64,000 nucleotides of DNA, from the NCBI GenBank assembly GCA_965656185.1, contig CBFHJH010000002.1, positions 310,001 to 374,000 on the forward strand. Reading direction: 5' to 3'. This document shows, one piece after another, positions 9,114 through 19,661 of the stretch; position 1 is the first letter of the stretch, and the number at the start of each line of letters is the position of its first letter. The DNA is from Croceimicrobium sp965656185. GTDB lineage: Bacteria; Bacteroidota; Bacteroidia; Flavobacteriales; Schleiferiaceae. Made by a program: the position numbers and the translations under genes. The notes under the pieces were generated by a model. The model was not told the DNA's origin. It saw only the letters and a list, made by a program, of their open reading frames with translations, and did no database searches.

Positions 9114-10466
9114 ATGACAGATAGACAAAAGGAATTTGGCGAAGCCGACCTCGGTTTACTATTGCGTAAACAAGCTCTTCCTGCTTCGGTCGGAATTCTG
9201 GTAATGTCGGTTTACGGCATTGTTGATACCTTATTCGTTGGTCGCTATGTAGGCACCTTGGCCATCGGGGCGATCACGGTAATCTTACCGCTTACTTTCC
9301 TAATTTCGAGCATCGGTATGGCTATCGGAGTGGGGGGCGGTTCTATTCTTTCCCGAGCCATGGGTGAGGGGAAGCAAGATAAGGTCCGACGAACTTTCGG
9401 TAATCAAGTAAGCTTGACCATTGGCTTATCCCTATTTTTTGTCATTATCGCCTACTTTTTTCAGATTCCCGTGCTTAATCTATTTGGCGGAAAGGGGGAG
9501 ACCTTACCCTACGCCAAAGAGTACTTTAATATTCTCTTACCAGCTATTCCGGCCTTGGCTTGGGCCATGATGAGTAATAATGTAATTCGGGCCGAAGGCC
9601 ATCCTCGTACCGCTATGTATACTTTGCTTATTCCGGCAGTAACCAATCTGATCTTGGATCCTATTTTGATCGTATTTTTGGACATGGGTTTGGCTGGAGC
9701 CGCTTGGGCTACCGCGATTTCGTATTTCGCCAGCGGACTCTTTACCCTCCACTATTTCTTCCGCGGACCCTCACAAATGAGTCTCAGTCCCCATTGTTTA
9801 AAACTATCGCTCCCCATTGTTAAGGAAATTAGCAGCCTCGGGGCGGTAACGCTGGCGCGCCAGGGAACCATCTCGCTTCTCTCCATAGTGCTTAATAATA
9901 GTTTGTATGCTTTTGGCGGCGAAATGGCCTTATCGAGTTACGGCATTATTAGTCGCCTCTTAATGTTCGTGAATTTCCCGGTGCTCGGCATCACTCAAGG
10001 CTATGTCCCCATTCTCGGCTACAATTTTGGGGCCCGGAAATACGATCGGGTTTTGAAACTAAGTAAATTGGCCTTGACATGGGCCTCGGGTATCGCCGTA
10101 TTGATCTTCTGTGGAATTATGGTTTTTACCCGTCCCTTGGTAGGTATTTTCACCACCGATGAGGCTTTGATCGATCTTACCGTTCCCTCTTTACGCTGGG
10201 TCTTTAGTGCGGCCCCCTTGTTAGCGACTAGCCTCCTGGCATCGGCTTTCTTTCAGGCCATTGGCGAGGCGCGACGCGCACTGATCTTAGCCATGAGTAA
10301 GCAGGGTTTCTTTCTAATTCCCTTAATTTTGATCATACCGCAGTTTATTGGCATCGATGGGGTTTGGTGGTCCTTTCCGATTGCCGACCTCGGAGCTGCT
10401 TTATTATCTTGGTTCTTTGTAGTGCGCAGTCCTTATTTGAATGGACAAAAAACCACTACCAAATAG
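9114..10466 (+). CDS. MATE family multidrug/Na+ antiporter
   Basis: A 450-residue integral membrane protein with about 12 hydrophobic segments and the two-fold MATE layout. The N-terminal half has ASVGILVMSVYGIVDTLFVGRYVGTLAIGA and GVGGGSILSRAMGEGK; the second half repeats it with RQGTISLLSIVLNN and GITQGYVPILGYNFGARKYDR, typical of NorM/DinF-like exporters. It would expel cationic compounds or other metabolites in exchange for Na+ or H+; the substrate is unknown. It lies 34 bp after the MutS-like gene and 10 bp before the DUF4105 gene, so the three may form one transcript. A weak promoter match (TATCTTAG, one mismatch) lies at 9100-9107. Confidence 0.93.
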   Translation: MTDRQKEFGEADLGLLLRKQALPASVGILVMSVYGIVDTLFVGRYVGTLAIGAITVILPLTFLISSIGMAIGVGGGSILSRAMGEGKQDKVRRTFGNQVSLTIGLSLFFVIIAYFFQIPVLNLFGGKGETLPYAKEYFNILLPAIPALAWAMMSNNVIRAEGHPRTAMYTLLIPAVTNLILDPILIVFLDMGLAGAAWATAISYFASGLFTLHYFFRGPSQMSLSPHCLKLSLPIVKEISSLGAVTLARQGTISLLSIVLNNSLYAFGGEMALSSYGIISRLLMFVNFPVLGITQGYVPILGYNFGARKYDRVLKLSKLALTWASGIAVLIFCGIMVFTRPLVGIFTTDEALIDLTVPSLRWVFSAAPLLATSLLASAFFQAIGEARRALILAMSKQGFFLIPLILIIPQFIGIDGVWWSFPIADLGAALLSWFFVVRSPYLNGQKTTTK

Positions 10467-10476
10467 TCTTTTGGAT

Positions 10477-11667
10477 ATGAGAAAACTCTTCTTTCTATTG
10501 ATCATAAGCCAATTCGCTTGGGGGCAGAAGGTGACCCTTAGTGAGCAGGCCGAGATTAGCTTGATCACTTGCGGTCCCGGTCAGAATGAACTGTACTCTG
10601 CATTCGGCCATTCAGCGGTGCGGGTGAAGGATCCGGTTTTGGGAATGGACTTGGTCTTTAACTACGGGGTTTTTGATTTTGATCAGCCCAATTTCTACCT
10701 CAACTTTGCGCGGGGTCATTTGCTTTACATGCTAGCTGTAAACCGCTGGTCGCGCTTTTTATCCCTCTATCAGCGTGAAGGTCGCTACGTGCGGCAACAG
10801 GTCCTTAATTTAAACCCTCTGCAGAAGCAAGCCTACTGGAAGTATTTACAATGGAATGCCCAGGAAGCCAATCGGGCCTATTTATACGATTACTTTTACG
10901 ATAACTGTGCCACCCGGCCGCGGTACGCCCTCGAACAAGCACTGGGTGCTGAGCAATTGCTTTTTTCGGATCGATCTTATTATCAACCACCCAAAAGCAT
11001 CAGGCAACTATGTGATCTTTATTTGGAGCAACAGGCTTGGGGGGATCTGGGAATCGATTTATGCTTGGGCTTACCCATGGATAAACAAGCCGATGCGGAG
11101 ATCGAAACCTTTTTGCCGGATCTTCAGGCGGAAGCCTTTGCTAAAGCCCAGTTAAAGGATGGCGCTACTTTAAAGCCATTAGTGGCCAAAGATGAGCTGA
11201 TACTGCAAGAAAAGCCAAAGACGAGGCAGTCAAGCCTGGGCCCTCTGTTCTATACCAGCCTGCTTTTAGTTATTGGGGTAATTGCCACTATATTGGCCTA
11301 TTTCAAATTGCGCTATTTGGCCTTTTTCGATGCCTTCCTCTTTGGCCTTAGTGGTCTCCTCGGTCTTTTTTTAATCGCACTGTGGTTTTTCACCGATCAT
11401 CGGGCCGCGGCATGGAATTTTAACATTTTGGTCTTTAATCCCTTAGCCCTGGTCCTAGCCTTAAATATACTGCGCAAGCGTAGTTCTATATGGATGCTGC
11501 AAGTAATGCGTTTCACGCCTTATTACTATGCCTTGCTATTGGCCTCTTGGCTTTGGCTACCCCAACAATTACCGCTTAGTTTGATGCCTTTGGCGGCCCT
11601 TTTCATTTTAAGGGCTTGGCACCTTTATTACCGCCGTGATCAGTGGCTTAAAAAGCCTCGCCAATAA
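10477..11667 (+). CDS. DUF4105 membrane protein
   Basis: A 396-residue product. ATG 10477 is preferred to an in-frame ATG at 10441 because it gives a clean signal peptide (MRKLFFLLIISQFAWGQ) and does not overlap the MATE gene. The exported N-terminal domain (to about residue 230) holds the DUF4105 pattern: LITCGPGQNELYSAFGHSAVRV, FNYGVFDF and YDYFYDNCATRPR, with conserved His and Cys residues that recall NlpC/P60-like or lipid-acting hydrolases. The C-terminal 150 residues contain four or five membrane helices. Function is not established for the family. It is convergent with the D15 gene, overlapping it by 20 bp. Confidence 0.8.
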   Translation: MRKLFFLLIISQFAWGQKVTLSEQAEISLITCGPGQNELYSAFGHSAVRVKDPVLGMDLVFNYGVFDFDQPNFYLNFARGHLLYMLAVNRWSRFLSLYQREGRYVRQQVLNLNPLQKQAYWKYLQWNAQEANRAYLYDYFYDNCATRPRYALEQALGAEQLLFSDRSYYQPPKSIRQLCDLYLEQQAWGDLGIDLCLGLPMDKQADAEIETFLPDLQAEAFAKAQLKDGATLKPLVAKDELILQEKPKTRQSSLGPLFYTSLLLVIGVIATILAYFKLRYLAFFDAFLFGLSGLLGLFLIALWFFTDHRAAAWNFNILVFNPLALVLALNILRKRSSIWMLQVMRFTPYYYALLLASWLWLPQQLPLSLMPLAALFILRAWHLYYRRDQWLKKPRQ

Positions 11668-12772
11668 AGAAGTAAAAGCCGGGGCCCTCTTCGGTAAAGG
11701 CGAAGTCTAAGCGGGTGTAAATGTCTTTTTGAGGAAAGATCAAAAAGCGTAAACCGGCTCCTCCCGCTAGTAATACCTTATTTATCGCTAATTGATCCCA
11801 ACTTGGATATACCTGACCCGCGCTTAAAAAGGCGGTGGCGCCCCAGCGCTTGGCAAATTTGAAGGGTAGAAGTCGGTACTCGGCCTGCAGGGCCAGCAGA
11901 TTGCGATCACGGTACCGGCCGTAGTAATAGCCGCGCATCATACTTTCTCCTCCCATGAGCGATAACATATGAAAAGGGGCATTCCCATTAATGAACTGGC
12001 CTAGGAGGTGAAAGGCCAAAACATCACGCTGGTTAAGCGAATAGAATTGGCGGCTTTCTACCAAAAAGCTGGTAAGCTCAAAATCGGAACCCCAAGCATT
12101 GTCGTAACGCAAGAAACTGAGCTCGGTAAAGCTTCCTTTTCGCTCATTCAAAACATTATGTCGGCTGTCGTAGACCAAGGAGGCTCCTAAGCCTAAATTA
12201 AAGGAGCCTTCATAGCCCAAAGGGAGCTCATAACTAAGGTCGGTCTGATCGACAAAATTAGGGTCAGGGATATTCTGTAGATCGGTGTAGAGCCCCCCGT
12301 ACCAATACCCCTTGATCCGACGCAGGAAGTGTTCCTTCCATAATAAATAGCGGGCGTCTACTAAGGCCAAAGGCTCGGCCGGCGTATTAAGGCCAATGCC
12401 GTGGTAGAAGAGCGGGAAAGACTGGAAGCGCAAACGGCCCAAGAACATGAACTTATCCTTATTGCCGTAATTGGCATGATCCAACCAAAGTCCGTACTGG
12501 TTCTCGAGCGTATAATAGGTAAAGGCGCTCATCTCGCTCAGACGATTGCTCGTATCGCGATTGGCATAATAGAGGTAGAGACTGCTAAATCCGAATTCCC
12601 AAGAAGTTTCGGGCGAAAAGGCGAGGGTAGGGTAGATCAGGAAATTGGGGGAACCATCTTCCGCTTCTTCTGCGGTTAAACCATCCCAATAACGCTGAAA
12701 GAAGTTGCGGTCTTCTTGAGCTTGGCTCAGGAAGAAATTAAAGCAGAGTACTAATAAAAGGGCTTTTTTCAA
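11648..12772 (-). CDS. D15/BamA-type outer membrane beta-barrel
   Basis: A 374-residue protein with a signal peptide (MKKALLLVLCFNFFLSQAQ) and then amphipathic beta strands throughout. The C-terminal part matches the surface antigen D15 (Omp85) barrel: LSLMGGESMMRGYYYGRYRDRN (the GG...RGY/RGF-type loop), LQAEYRLLPF, LAGGAGLRFLIFPQK and a final strand ending in aromatic F. No POTRA domains are visible, so it is a short barrel-only member rather than BamA itself. It begins 2 bp after the GNAT-like gene and is probably co-transcribed with it. Possible roles are lipid or protein translocation across the outer membrane; this is inference. Confidence 0.82.
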   Translation of the reverse strand: MKKALLLVLCFNFFLSQAQEDRNFFQRYWDGLTAEEAEDGSPNFLIYPTLAFSPETSWEFGFSSLYLYYANRDTSNRLSEMSAFTYYTLENQYGLWLDHANYGNKDKFMFLGRLRFQSFPLFYHGIGLNTPAEPLALVDARYLLWKEHFLRRIKGYWYGGLYTDLQNIPDPNFVDQTDLSYELPLGYEGSFNLGLGASLVYDSRHNVLNERKGSFTELSFLRYDNAWGSDFELTSFLVESRQFYSLNQRDVLAFHLLGQFINGNAPFHMLSLMGGESMMRGYYYGRYRDRNLLALQAEYRLLPFKFAKRWGATAFLSAGQVYPSWDQLAINKVLLAGGAGLRFLIFPQKDIYTRLDFAFTEEGPGFYFFIGEAF

Positions 12773-12774
12773 TT

Positions 12775-13059
12775 CTAGAGGTGTATCCCTACCGGTAACA
12801 TAGCTTTTAACTCAGGGTGACCTTTAAAATAATCTTTCACGAACTTGGTCATCGGCACTACCCGCATACCGGTTTCGTCGATCATCTTTAAAGTAGTGGC
12901 CAACATTTCTTCGGCGCGCCCGTCTTCTTTGAATTTTTTGGGAAAGTCTACGCGCGTTAAAAAGTATTTCCGTTCTTGAATTTGATATTCGATAATGGCT
13001 AAACGTTCACCTACTCGCACCTCGAAGTGGCGCATTTCTTGATTATCAATAACTTCCAT
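12775..13059 (-). CDS. Small GNAT-like acetyltransferase (YjdJ type)
   Basis: A 94-residue protein resembling the small single-domain GNAT group: an opening VIDNQEMRHFEVRVGERLAIIEYQI, then a strand-turn-strand, RAEEMLATTLKMIDETGMRVVPM, and VKDYFKGHPELK near the end. The ATG at 13059 is chosen because a perfect promoter box lies at 13080-13087, downstream of a longer in-frame start at 13215 that adds 52 residues without resemblance to the family. The substrate is unknown. It is the first gene of a two-gene unit with the D15 protein. Confidence 0.75.
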   Translation of the reverse strand: MEVIDNQEMRHFEVRVGERLAIIEYQIQERKYFLTRVDFPKKFKEDGRAEEMLATTLKMIDETGMRVVPMTKFVKDYFKGHPELKAMLPVGIHL

Positions 13060-13079
13060 GACTTCTTTTTGTAGAGCTA

Positions 13080-13087
13080 CAAAAGTA
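13080..13087 (-). promoter_or_regulatory. Candidate -7 promoter box (TACTTTTG)
   Basis: Exact TAnnTTTG match on the minus strand, 20 bp before ATG 13059 of the GNAT-like gene. It lies inside the longer reading frame and therefore argues against the upstream start. Confidence 0.5.
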
Positions 13088-13470
13088 CGCTTTTCTTTCC
13101 AAATTAATACGCAGTTAGTCAGCAAGTTGAAAGCAGCCATTTGGCTGGCGATTTGACATTTGATCCTTATCCGATCCTTATTATGGCTCTGTTGTAATTC
13201 AATGGTTGAGTTCAACTAGGCTATACGATGATAAATGGCCTAGGGTGGGGTCTACTTTGAAATTTTTTTTCAGGCTTGTGCAGTAAATTAGTCGCGCTTT
13301 CAGCTTTTTGATAGCCAAGCTTTTAGGCTAAATATAAGTAAATGAGAAGCCTAACCGAAGCTTTCATTCCCTTCCCTAAGCCTTACTTGGTCGAAAAAAA
13401 GGCCCTGAAAATTTATTATCAAGGCATTAGATTTTGTTATATTGGCCCTTCAAATTATCACATAATTATT
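13088..13470. other. Intergenic leader before the first T9SS giant gene
   Basis: 383 bp with no convincing gene. It holds a short inverted repeat, CTAGGC at 13216-13221 with GCCTAG at 13238-13243. Shortly before the ATG, around 13430, is TTAGATTTTG, a promoter-box variant with one extra spacer base. Nothing else was recognised. Confidence 0.5.
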
Positions 13471-16400
13471 ATGAGTAAAAAACTACTTCAACCGAAGCTT
13501 GGCTTTGGACGATGGCTCTACGCGGGTTTATTGTTCTTCGGCTTAAGCTTTTTGAACACGGGCACGCTCTCTGCGCAGTGCCCAACAGGAGCGGTGTGTG
13601 ACACCTTCGATTTAGGTGACATTGCATCGGATTACGATTTCAACGCTCCCGCGGATTTCCCTGCCGCATGTTATGACTCTTTAGTACTTAGCATACCCGC
13701 AGGTAACTGGATCGATAGTGTTTCGACCAGCTATGATATGACCGCAGCCAGTGGGGCTTGGATGTCTGAACAACGTTCGTGGCTGTATAGCCCTACTACC
13801 GCACAGGGTGAGCCAGCGGCTGCCGCTGGTACCGGTCTTGGGGGTACTATGAGCTACTCTCGTACTGGACTGACCTTTGCCAATTATGCTACCGGAAATG
13901 TGACCATTCACATGCACGCCGGTCGTACTTGGGGTGGTTCAGGTTGTGATCCTACCTATAATAAGGTGGACGACGACACTTGGGTAGTAATTGCCTATTA
14001 CAGCCCGGTGCCAAGTTGCTTACCTCCTTTAGGGGCGCAAAATAACTCGGTTACCGCTACCGCTGGTACATTCTCTTGGAATGCAGCTTCTGGTGCGGTT
14101 GGTTACGAATATGAAGTACGTACCTCCGGCGCCGCCGGTAGTGGTGCCACCGGCCTTGTGGCAAGCGGATCGGTTACCGGTACTTCGGCTACCGCTACGG
14201 GACTTTCTCCTAATACCGCTTACACTTTCTACGTGAGAACCGACTGTGGCAGTAGTTCATACAGTAATTGGGTGGGTAGTGTTAGTTTCCAAACTTCTTG
14301 TTCAGTTTATACTGCTCCCTTTAACGAAAACTTCGACGATGCTACCTTATGGGTAGGAAGAAATACCATCGATCCATGTTGGAACGCCACCCCATCGGCT
14401 GGTTCTACTTGGAGTTGGGAGCCTAGAAACTCAGGCCCTACTAGTGGTAACGGTCCTTTAGGCGACCTTACCGGTGGTAATTTTATGTATTGCGAGGCTT
14501 CTATCGGTGGTTCATTCCCCGATGCAGAATTTGTTTCTCCTTTGATCGACGTGAGCGGTTTAACCGTTCCAGCCCTTTACTTCCACCAGCATAGAAACGC
14601 CAATGGCGGTACTATTGCCGATATGAAAGTGGAAGTGAGTAATGACTTTGGTGCTACTTGGACCAACGTTTACACCATTACTGGTGAGACGCAGTCTGGT
14701 AGCAGTGCTCCTTGGAGCCTTGAATTCATCAACCTTGGTGGCTACACCGGTGATACTATTCAAGTTAAATTCTCACAAACTTTCCTAGGTTGTTGTGGTG
14801 ATGCCGCGATCGATTCTGTGGTAGTTGACGAAGCTCCCGCTTGTCCATGGCCAGGAAACCTTAGCGTAGTAAGCACTAGTTCTAGCGATGCTACTCTTAG
14901 CTGGTTAGATCCTACTAACTCTAGTTGGGACATCGAATACGGTGCGCCTGGATTTACTCAAGGTAATGGTACCCAAGTAACAGTTTCTTCTAACCCTGGA
15001 ACTATTACCGGTCTTGCCTCAGGAACTTCTTATGATGCCTACATTCGTTCCAATTGTACCGCTTCGGGTAATGGTACGAGTATTTGGGTTGGACCTATTA
15101 CTTTTACTACCCTATGTAACATCTTTACCGCTCCTTTCTTGGAGAACTTCGATGATACTTTATGGACCGCTAGTGGTAATAACGCTAATAATACCTTAGA
15201 TCCCTGTTGGATCGCTTCTCCGGATGTGACCAATGGTTCTGAGCCATTTAAGTGGATCCCGCGTGCTTCCGCACCTACCAGTGGTAATGGTCCAACCGTA
15301 GACGTTACCGGTGGTAACTTCTTATACGTTGAGGCCTCAGGTAGTTCTTCGGGCGATAGCGCTTGGATTCAAACTCCTGCGATCGACGTAAGTGGATTGA
15401 CCACTCCATCACTATGGTTTGAGCAGCACCGTTTCTCTAATGGTGCAACCATCGCCGATATGAAAGTATTGGTTTCAAATGATTTAGGTGCTACTTGGAC
15501 CCAAGAGTATTTGGTTACTGGCGATGTGCAAACTTCGATCAATGATCCTTACGAATTGGTATTGGTAACTCTACCTAATTACGCGGGCGACACTATTATC
15601 GTACGTTTCCAACAAGATGGTAACGGATGTTGTGGTGATGCCGCGATCGATAAGGTAGAGATCAAAGAGGCACCTACCTGTCCTTGGCCTACTAGCCAAG
15701 AATTACTTTCGGTAACCGATTCTAATGCTACCATTTTCTGGACCGATAACGTAAGCTCCTCTTGGGATATCGAATGGGGTCCGGTAGGCTTTACTCAGGG
15801 TACTGGTTCAGTAACTCAGGTATTTAACGATACGGTTACTTTCGGACCTTTGGGTGCCAACACTTGTTACGACGTTTACATTCGCGCTAACTGTTCGGCC
15901 GGTGGTAATGGAACTAGTATTTGGCGTGGTCCAATTACTTTCTGTACCGCTTGTGCACCATTTACCGCACCCTATACTCAGAATTACGACGGTACTACGG
16001 CACCAGAATTGGATAACTGTTGGTCGCCTATCGCCTTCAACCCTAGCTTTACCAATTACGAATTGCAAACCGACGCCTTCCGTAACTTCTCTCCCCCTAA
16101 CAGTATGGAGATCCACAATGCGTCTTCTACTTCAGGTTTCATTGGTATCGCTTCACCACGTTTTAGCGATCTAGACACCAATAAGCGTATCGAATTCCAG
16201 GTATACGATGAGGATGGTTCCTTCACTGGTTCTGATCTTATCGTAGGGGTAATGACCGATCTTTCGGATGAAACTACCTTCGAAGCGGTAGATACCATTT
16301 TCGAAGTAGATATGCCAAATGACGTATGGGATTTCGTTATCGTTGATCTTGTTGATCATAGTATTTCCAGTGGCGGTGGTTACGTAGTATTCAAGCACGG

Positions 16401-19400
16401 TATGAATTCAACCTTCGATAACCTTCACATCGATGACTTCTCTTACGATGAGATTCCGTCTTGTCAGCCTCCATTGATCAATACCCTTGGCGTAACCGGT
16501 GTTTCTACTACCCAGGCCACTGCGCTTTGGGATACCAATAGTCAAGGTATCAAGCATTACTATGCTTGGGGTGCCGTAGGCTTTACTCCAGCTGGAGCCG
16601 GTCAATTGGGTATCGACTCGGTAGCCGGTACGATCAATCAAGGTACTCTGACTGGTTTAGCGCCACAGACTACTTATGAGTTCTATGTACAAGACAGTTG
16701 TTCAGCTACCGGTCTTAGCCCATGGGTTGGTCCATTCCAGTTCACTACGCCATGTTTACCATCTACTATGCCTTACTACGAAAGTTTCGATACTTGGGCT
16801 TTAGCATGTTGGGATTCAGTCGGAGGAAACTCTTTCTGGCAACCTTATAATAGTGGTACTGGCGACAATTATGCCCGTGCAGACTTCTGGGTAAACAGTA
16901 CTGGTACTTATCACTTGACTTCTCGTCCGGTGGCTATTACTTCCGATGCTCAGTTGCGTTTCTACTGGTCTCACCTGTACAACTCTTTCTACGACGATCG
17001 ATTTGTAGTGATGACCAAGACGCTTTCTGCTACTACTTGGGATACCGTATTGGATCTATTTGGCCCAGCCTTTAATGATCCAACTGCCGGTAGCTTTAAC
17101 TCTCCCGGTAGCTTCATCGAGGAGGAGATTATCCTAGATCCTAACTATACCGGTGATACTATCCAGGTTAAATTAGTTGGTCTTTCCGATTGGGGTCCAG
17201 ATCTATTTATCAATGACCTTTATATCGAGCCCGCCCCAACTTGTCCTAAGTTATCTAATTTGGATGCGTCTAATATTGGACCATTCAGCGCCGATCTAAC
17301 TTGGAACTCTTCGCCTAATGCGAATTACTATCAAGTATGGTACGGTCCATCAGGATTCTATCAAGGTACTCAAACTACCCAAGGTACGCAGGATACCACT
17401 TCGAATCCATTGTATGCCGCTTCTGGATTATCAGGTAACACTTGCTACGACTTCTTAGTACGTTCGGTTTGTGCTCCTGGTGATACCGCCGAATGGGTGG
17501 GTCCATTTACCTTCTGTACCCCTTGTGCGCCATTTACTGCGCCTTACTCGGAGGACTTCGATGCCTTAGGTACTGCTTTAGCGGGTAACTTGGGTAACTG
17601 TTGGAATACCAATCCTCCTACTACCACCGGCTTTACCTTCCGTACAAACTCTGGTACTACTACCAGTGGCAGTACTGGACCTAATGGTGATGCTACTACC
17701 GGTTCGGGAATTTACCTTTACACCGAGGCCTCTAGTGGTTCAGCGGGCGATGAAACGGAGTTGATCAGTCCATTAGTGGATATCAGCGCATCTTCTAACC
17801 CACAGGTTAAATTTGCCTACCACATGTACGGTGCTACCATCGACTCTCTTAATGTAGAGATCAATGACGGTACGGGTTGGAATAGCTTAATGTACATCCA
17901 GGGTGGTCAGCAGACTTCGAATTCTGATCCATGGCGTGATACTGCCGTAAGTATTTCTGCTTACACTGGCGATATCCAAGTACGTTTCCGTGTAACTCGT
18001 GGTTCTAGCTTTACCGGTGATGTTTCGATCGACGACGTTGAGATCGGTGATCCGATTCTAGACGACGCTCAGATCGATGCTATCCTAGTAGATGGTGGTT
18101 GTGGTGATAGCAACACTGCCGTGAGCGTAGTATTTACCAACTTAGGTTTAAATACCATTAGCAGCATGCCGGTATCGATCAATGTATCGGGTACACAAAG
18201 CTTGAACATTAACGGTGCTTACACCGGTTCTTTAGCAACTGATCAGACCGATACGGTTCTTGTTGGTACGGTTAATACTTATACCGGAGATCTATTGAGC
18301 TTCGACGCGGTATTACAGTTGGCCAATGACCAAGTAAGTTTCAACGATTCGGCTTCGGTTGATTCGATCAATTGGAACCCTTACGAGCCTATTGGTTACG
18401 ATACCACTGCTTGTGCTTCTGATGATAGTGTGAGTCTAAGAGCGATGAGCTTGTCTGGTATCCAATACGGTTGGTTTGCTACCAATAACACCATGACCGA
18501 TACCATTCCATTGGTAGTAGGTGATACCGCGACTTTTGCCGCCGGTACGGCCCAAACTACCTATTACTTAGGTTACTTAACTTCATTGGATAGCTTGTCT
18601 ACGACCTTTGCCGGTGGTAACGGTCAGGCGGGTAACGCCTTTGATGTGATGCCAAATGGCTCACTTTCGATCAGTGCGATGGATATTCACATCGGCGGTA
18701 CGGGTACCGAAGATGTATCGATCTACTATCGTTTAGGTACGGCTACCGGTAATGTTGGTGCTGGTGCGGTTGCAAGTGGTGCTTGGACCCTACACGAATC
18801 CTTTACCGGAGTAACCGGTGCGGGTGTGGGTAACCCAACTTACTTGCAGTTCACTAATCCTTTGGCCTTGCCTGGTGGAACGGTATCTGCCATTATGGTA
18901 GTACTTACGTCTAGTGCTAATATCGACTACACCAATGGTAATACCGTGGGTGGTGTATTCGCGCAGAATAACGACATCACCATTTACGAAGGTTATGGTA
19001 TTTCTTGGAGTGGTACCGACATTGGCGGTTCATTCTCTCCTCGTAACTGGAATGGTCGTTTATACTATGGATCAGCCGGATGTTCCGATATCCGCACTCC
19101 AGTGAATATTACCTTAGGTACCGATACTACCGAGGCAGCCTTCACGGAGACCAATACTGCTCCATTCGTATATGACTTCGACGCAAGTACTTCGGTAAAT
19201 GCTGATACTTACGATTGGGACTTTGGCGACGGTAATACCGGTACCGGTATGAACGTTACGCATACTTATGCCGCCAATGGTTCTTACACTGTAATTCTTA
19301 CGACTACCGATACCACTGGATGTAGCAGTACCGATACCGCTACCGTGATGTTGAACTTGAACGTAGGTTTAGAAGATAATCCTCTGGCCAATAGCTTGAG

Positions 19401-19638
19401 TGTTTATCCTAACCCAACTTCCAACCAATTCAACATTACTTTCCGTGAGGTGGGTAGTGCAGACGTGAACGTAGTGTTACGCGATGCTCAAGGTCGTGAA
19501 GTAATGAATCTATCTGAGCGTTTCTCAGGAGGTGAGTTCAGCCGCGACATCAATGTGGCACACCTTGCTAAAGGCGTTTACATGTTGGAAATCAACTCTG
19601 GAGAATACTCTGCGCACCGTCGTGTGAGCATTCGCTAA
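13471..19638 (+). CDS. Giant T9SS-exported Fn3/MAM-like modular protein
   Basis: A 2,055-residue surface or secreted protein. The ATG at 13471 is followed by a long signal peptide ending LNTGTLSAQ; an in-frame ATG at 13342 would bury it. Mature order: an N-terminal beta domain, then five alternations of fibronectin type III (each beginning CPxP or similar, with GLxxxTxYxxYVR and WVGPxxFxT) and a MAM/jelly-roll-like module (each opening TAPF..NFD, with D..AAIDxVxV). A CARDB-like region near 1525-1640 and another beta-sandwich follow, then a PKD domain (YDWDFGDGNTGTG) near 1925 and a type A T9SS sorting domain (LSVYPNPTSNQFNI ... GVYMLEI ... RRVSIR). Likely an adhesin or matrix protein. It has no visible protease or glycosidase site. 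A strong terminator follows, so it is probably transcribed alone. Confidence 0.9.
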   Translation: MSKKLLQPKLGFGRWLYAGLLFFGLSFLNTGTLSAQCPTGAVCDTFDLGDIASDYDFNAPADFPAACYDSLVLSIPAGNWIDSVSTSYDMTAASGAWMSEQRSWLYSPTTAQGEPAAAAGTGLGGTMSYSRTGLTFANYATGNVTIHMHAGRTWGGSGCDPTYNKVDDDTWVVIAYYSPVPSCLPPLGAQNNSVTATAGTFSWNAASGAVGYEYEVRTSGAAGSGATGLVASGSVTGTSATATGLSPNTAYTFYVRTDCGSSSYSNWVGSVSFQTSCSVYTAPFNENFDDATLWVGRNTIDPCWNATPSAGSTWSWEPRNSGPTSGNGPLGDLTGGNFMYCEASIGGSFPDAEFVSPLIDVSGLTVPALYFHQHRNANGGTIADMKVEVSNDFGATWTNVYTITGETQSGSSAPWSLEFINLGGYTGDTIQVKFSQTFLGCCGDAAIDSVVVDEAPACPWPGNLSVVSTSSSDATLSWLDPTNSSWDIEYGAPGFTQGNGTQVTVSSNPGTITGLASGTSYDAYIRSNCTASGNGTSIWVGPITFTTLCNIFTAPFLENFDDTLWTASGNNANNTLDPCWIASPDVTNGSEPFKWIPRASAPTSGNGPTVDVTGGNFLYVEASGSSSGDSAWIQTPAIDVSGLTTPSLWFEQHRFSNGATIADMKVLVSNDLGATWTQEYLVTGDVQTSINDPYELVLVTLPNYAGDTIIVRFQQDGNGCCGDAAIDKVEIKEAPTCPWPTSQELLSVTDSNATIFWTDNVSSSWDIEWGPVGFTQGTGSVTQVFNDTVTFGPLGANTCYDVYIRANCSAGGNGTSIWRGPITFCTACAPFTAPYTQNYDGTTAPELDNCWSPIAFNPSFTNYELQTDAFRNFSPPNSMEIHNASSTSGFIGIASPRFSDLDTNKRIEFQVYDEDGSFTGSDLIVGVMTDLSDETTFEAVDTIFEVDMPNDVWDFVIVDLVDHSISSGGGYVVFKHGMNSTFDNLHIDDFSYDEIPSCQPPLINTLGVTGVSTTQATALWDTNSQGIKHYYAWGAVGFTPAGAGQLGIDSVAGTINQGTLTGLAPQTTYEFYVQDSCSATGLSPWVGPFQFTTPCLPSTMPYYESFDTWALACWDSVGGNSFWQPYNSGTGDNYARADFWVNSTGTYHLTSRPVAITSDAQLRFYWSHLYNSFYDDRFVVMTKTLSATTWDTVLDLFGPAFNDPTAGSFNSPGSFIEEEIILDPNYTGDTIQVKLVGLSDWGPDLFINDLYIEPAPTCPKLSNLDASNIGPFSADLTWNSSPNANYYQVWYGPSGFYQGTQTTQGTQDTTSNPLYAASGLSGNTCYDFLVRSVCAPGDTAEWVGPFTFCTPCAPFTAPYSEDFDALGTALAGNLGNCWNTNPPTTTGFTFRTNSGTTTSGSTGPNGDATTGSGIYLYTEASSGSAGDETELISPLVDISASSNPQVKFAYHMYGATIDSLNVEINDGTGWNSLMYIQGGQQTSNSDPWRDTAVSISAYTGDIQVRFRVTRGSSFTGDVSIDDVEIGDPILDDAQIDAILVDGGCGDSNTAVSVVFTNLGLNTISSMPVSINVSGTQSLNINGAYTGSLATDQTDTVLVGTVNTYTGDLLSFDAVLQLANDQVSFNDSASVDSINWNPYEPIGYDTTACASDDSVSLRAMSLSGIQYGWFATNNTMTDTIPLVVGDTATFAAGTAQTTYYLGYLTSLDSLSTTFAGGNGQAGNAFDVMPNGSLSISAMDIHIGGTGTEDVSIYYRLGTATGNVGAGAVASGAWTLHESFTGVTGAGVGNPTYLQFTNPLALPGGTVSAIMVVLTSSANIDYTNGNTVGGVFAQNNDITIYEGYGISWSGTDIGGSFSPRNWNGRLYYGSAGCSDIRTPVNITLGTDTTEAAFTETNTAPFVYDFDASTSVNADTYDWDFGDGNTGTGMNVTHTYAANGSYTVILTTTDTTGCSSTDTATVMLNLNVGLEDNPLANSLSVYPNPTSNQFNITFREVGSADVNVVLRDAQGREVMNLSERFSGGEFSRDINVAHLAKGVYMLEINSGEYSAHRRVSIR

Positions 19639-19661
19639 GAGTAGCTAAATAGCTTATAATG

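Noticed and set aside
13342..13470. Upstream start for the first T9SS giant
   Set aside because: It would add 43 residues before a clear signal peptide, blocking export; ATG 13471 fits better.
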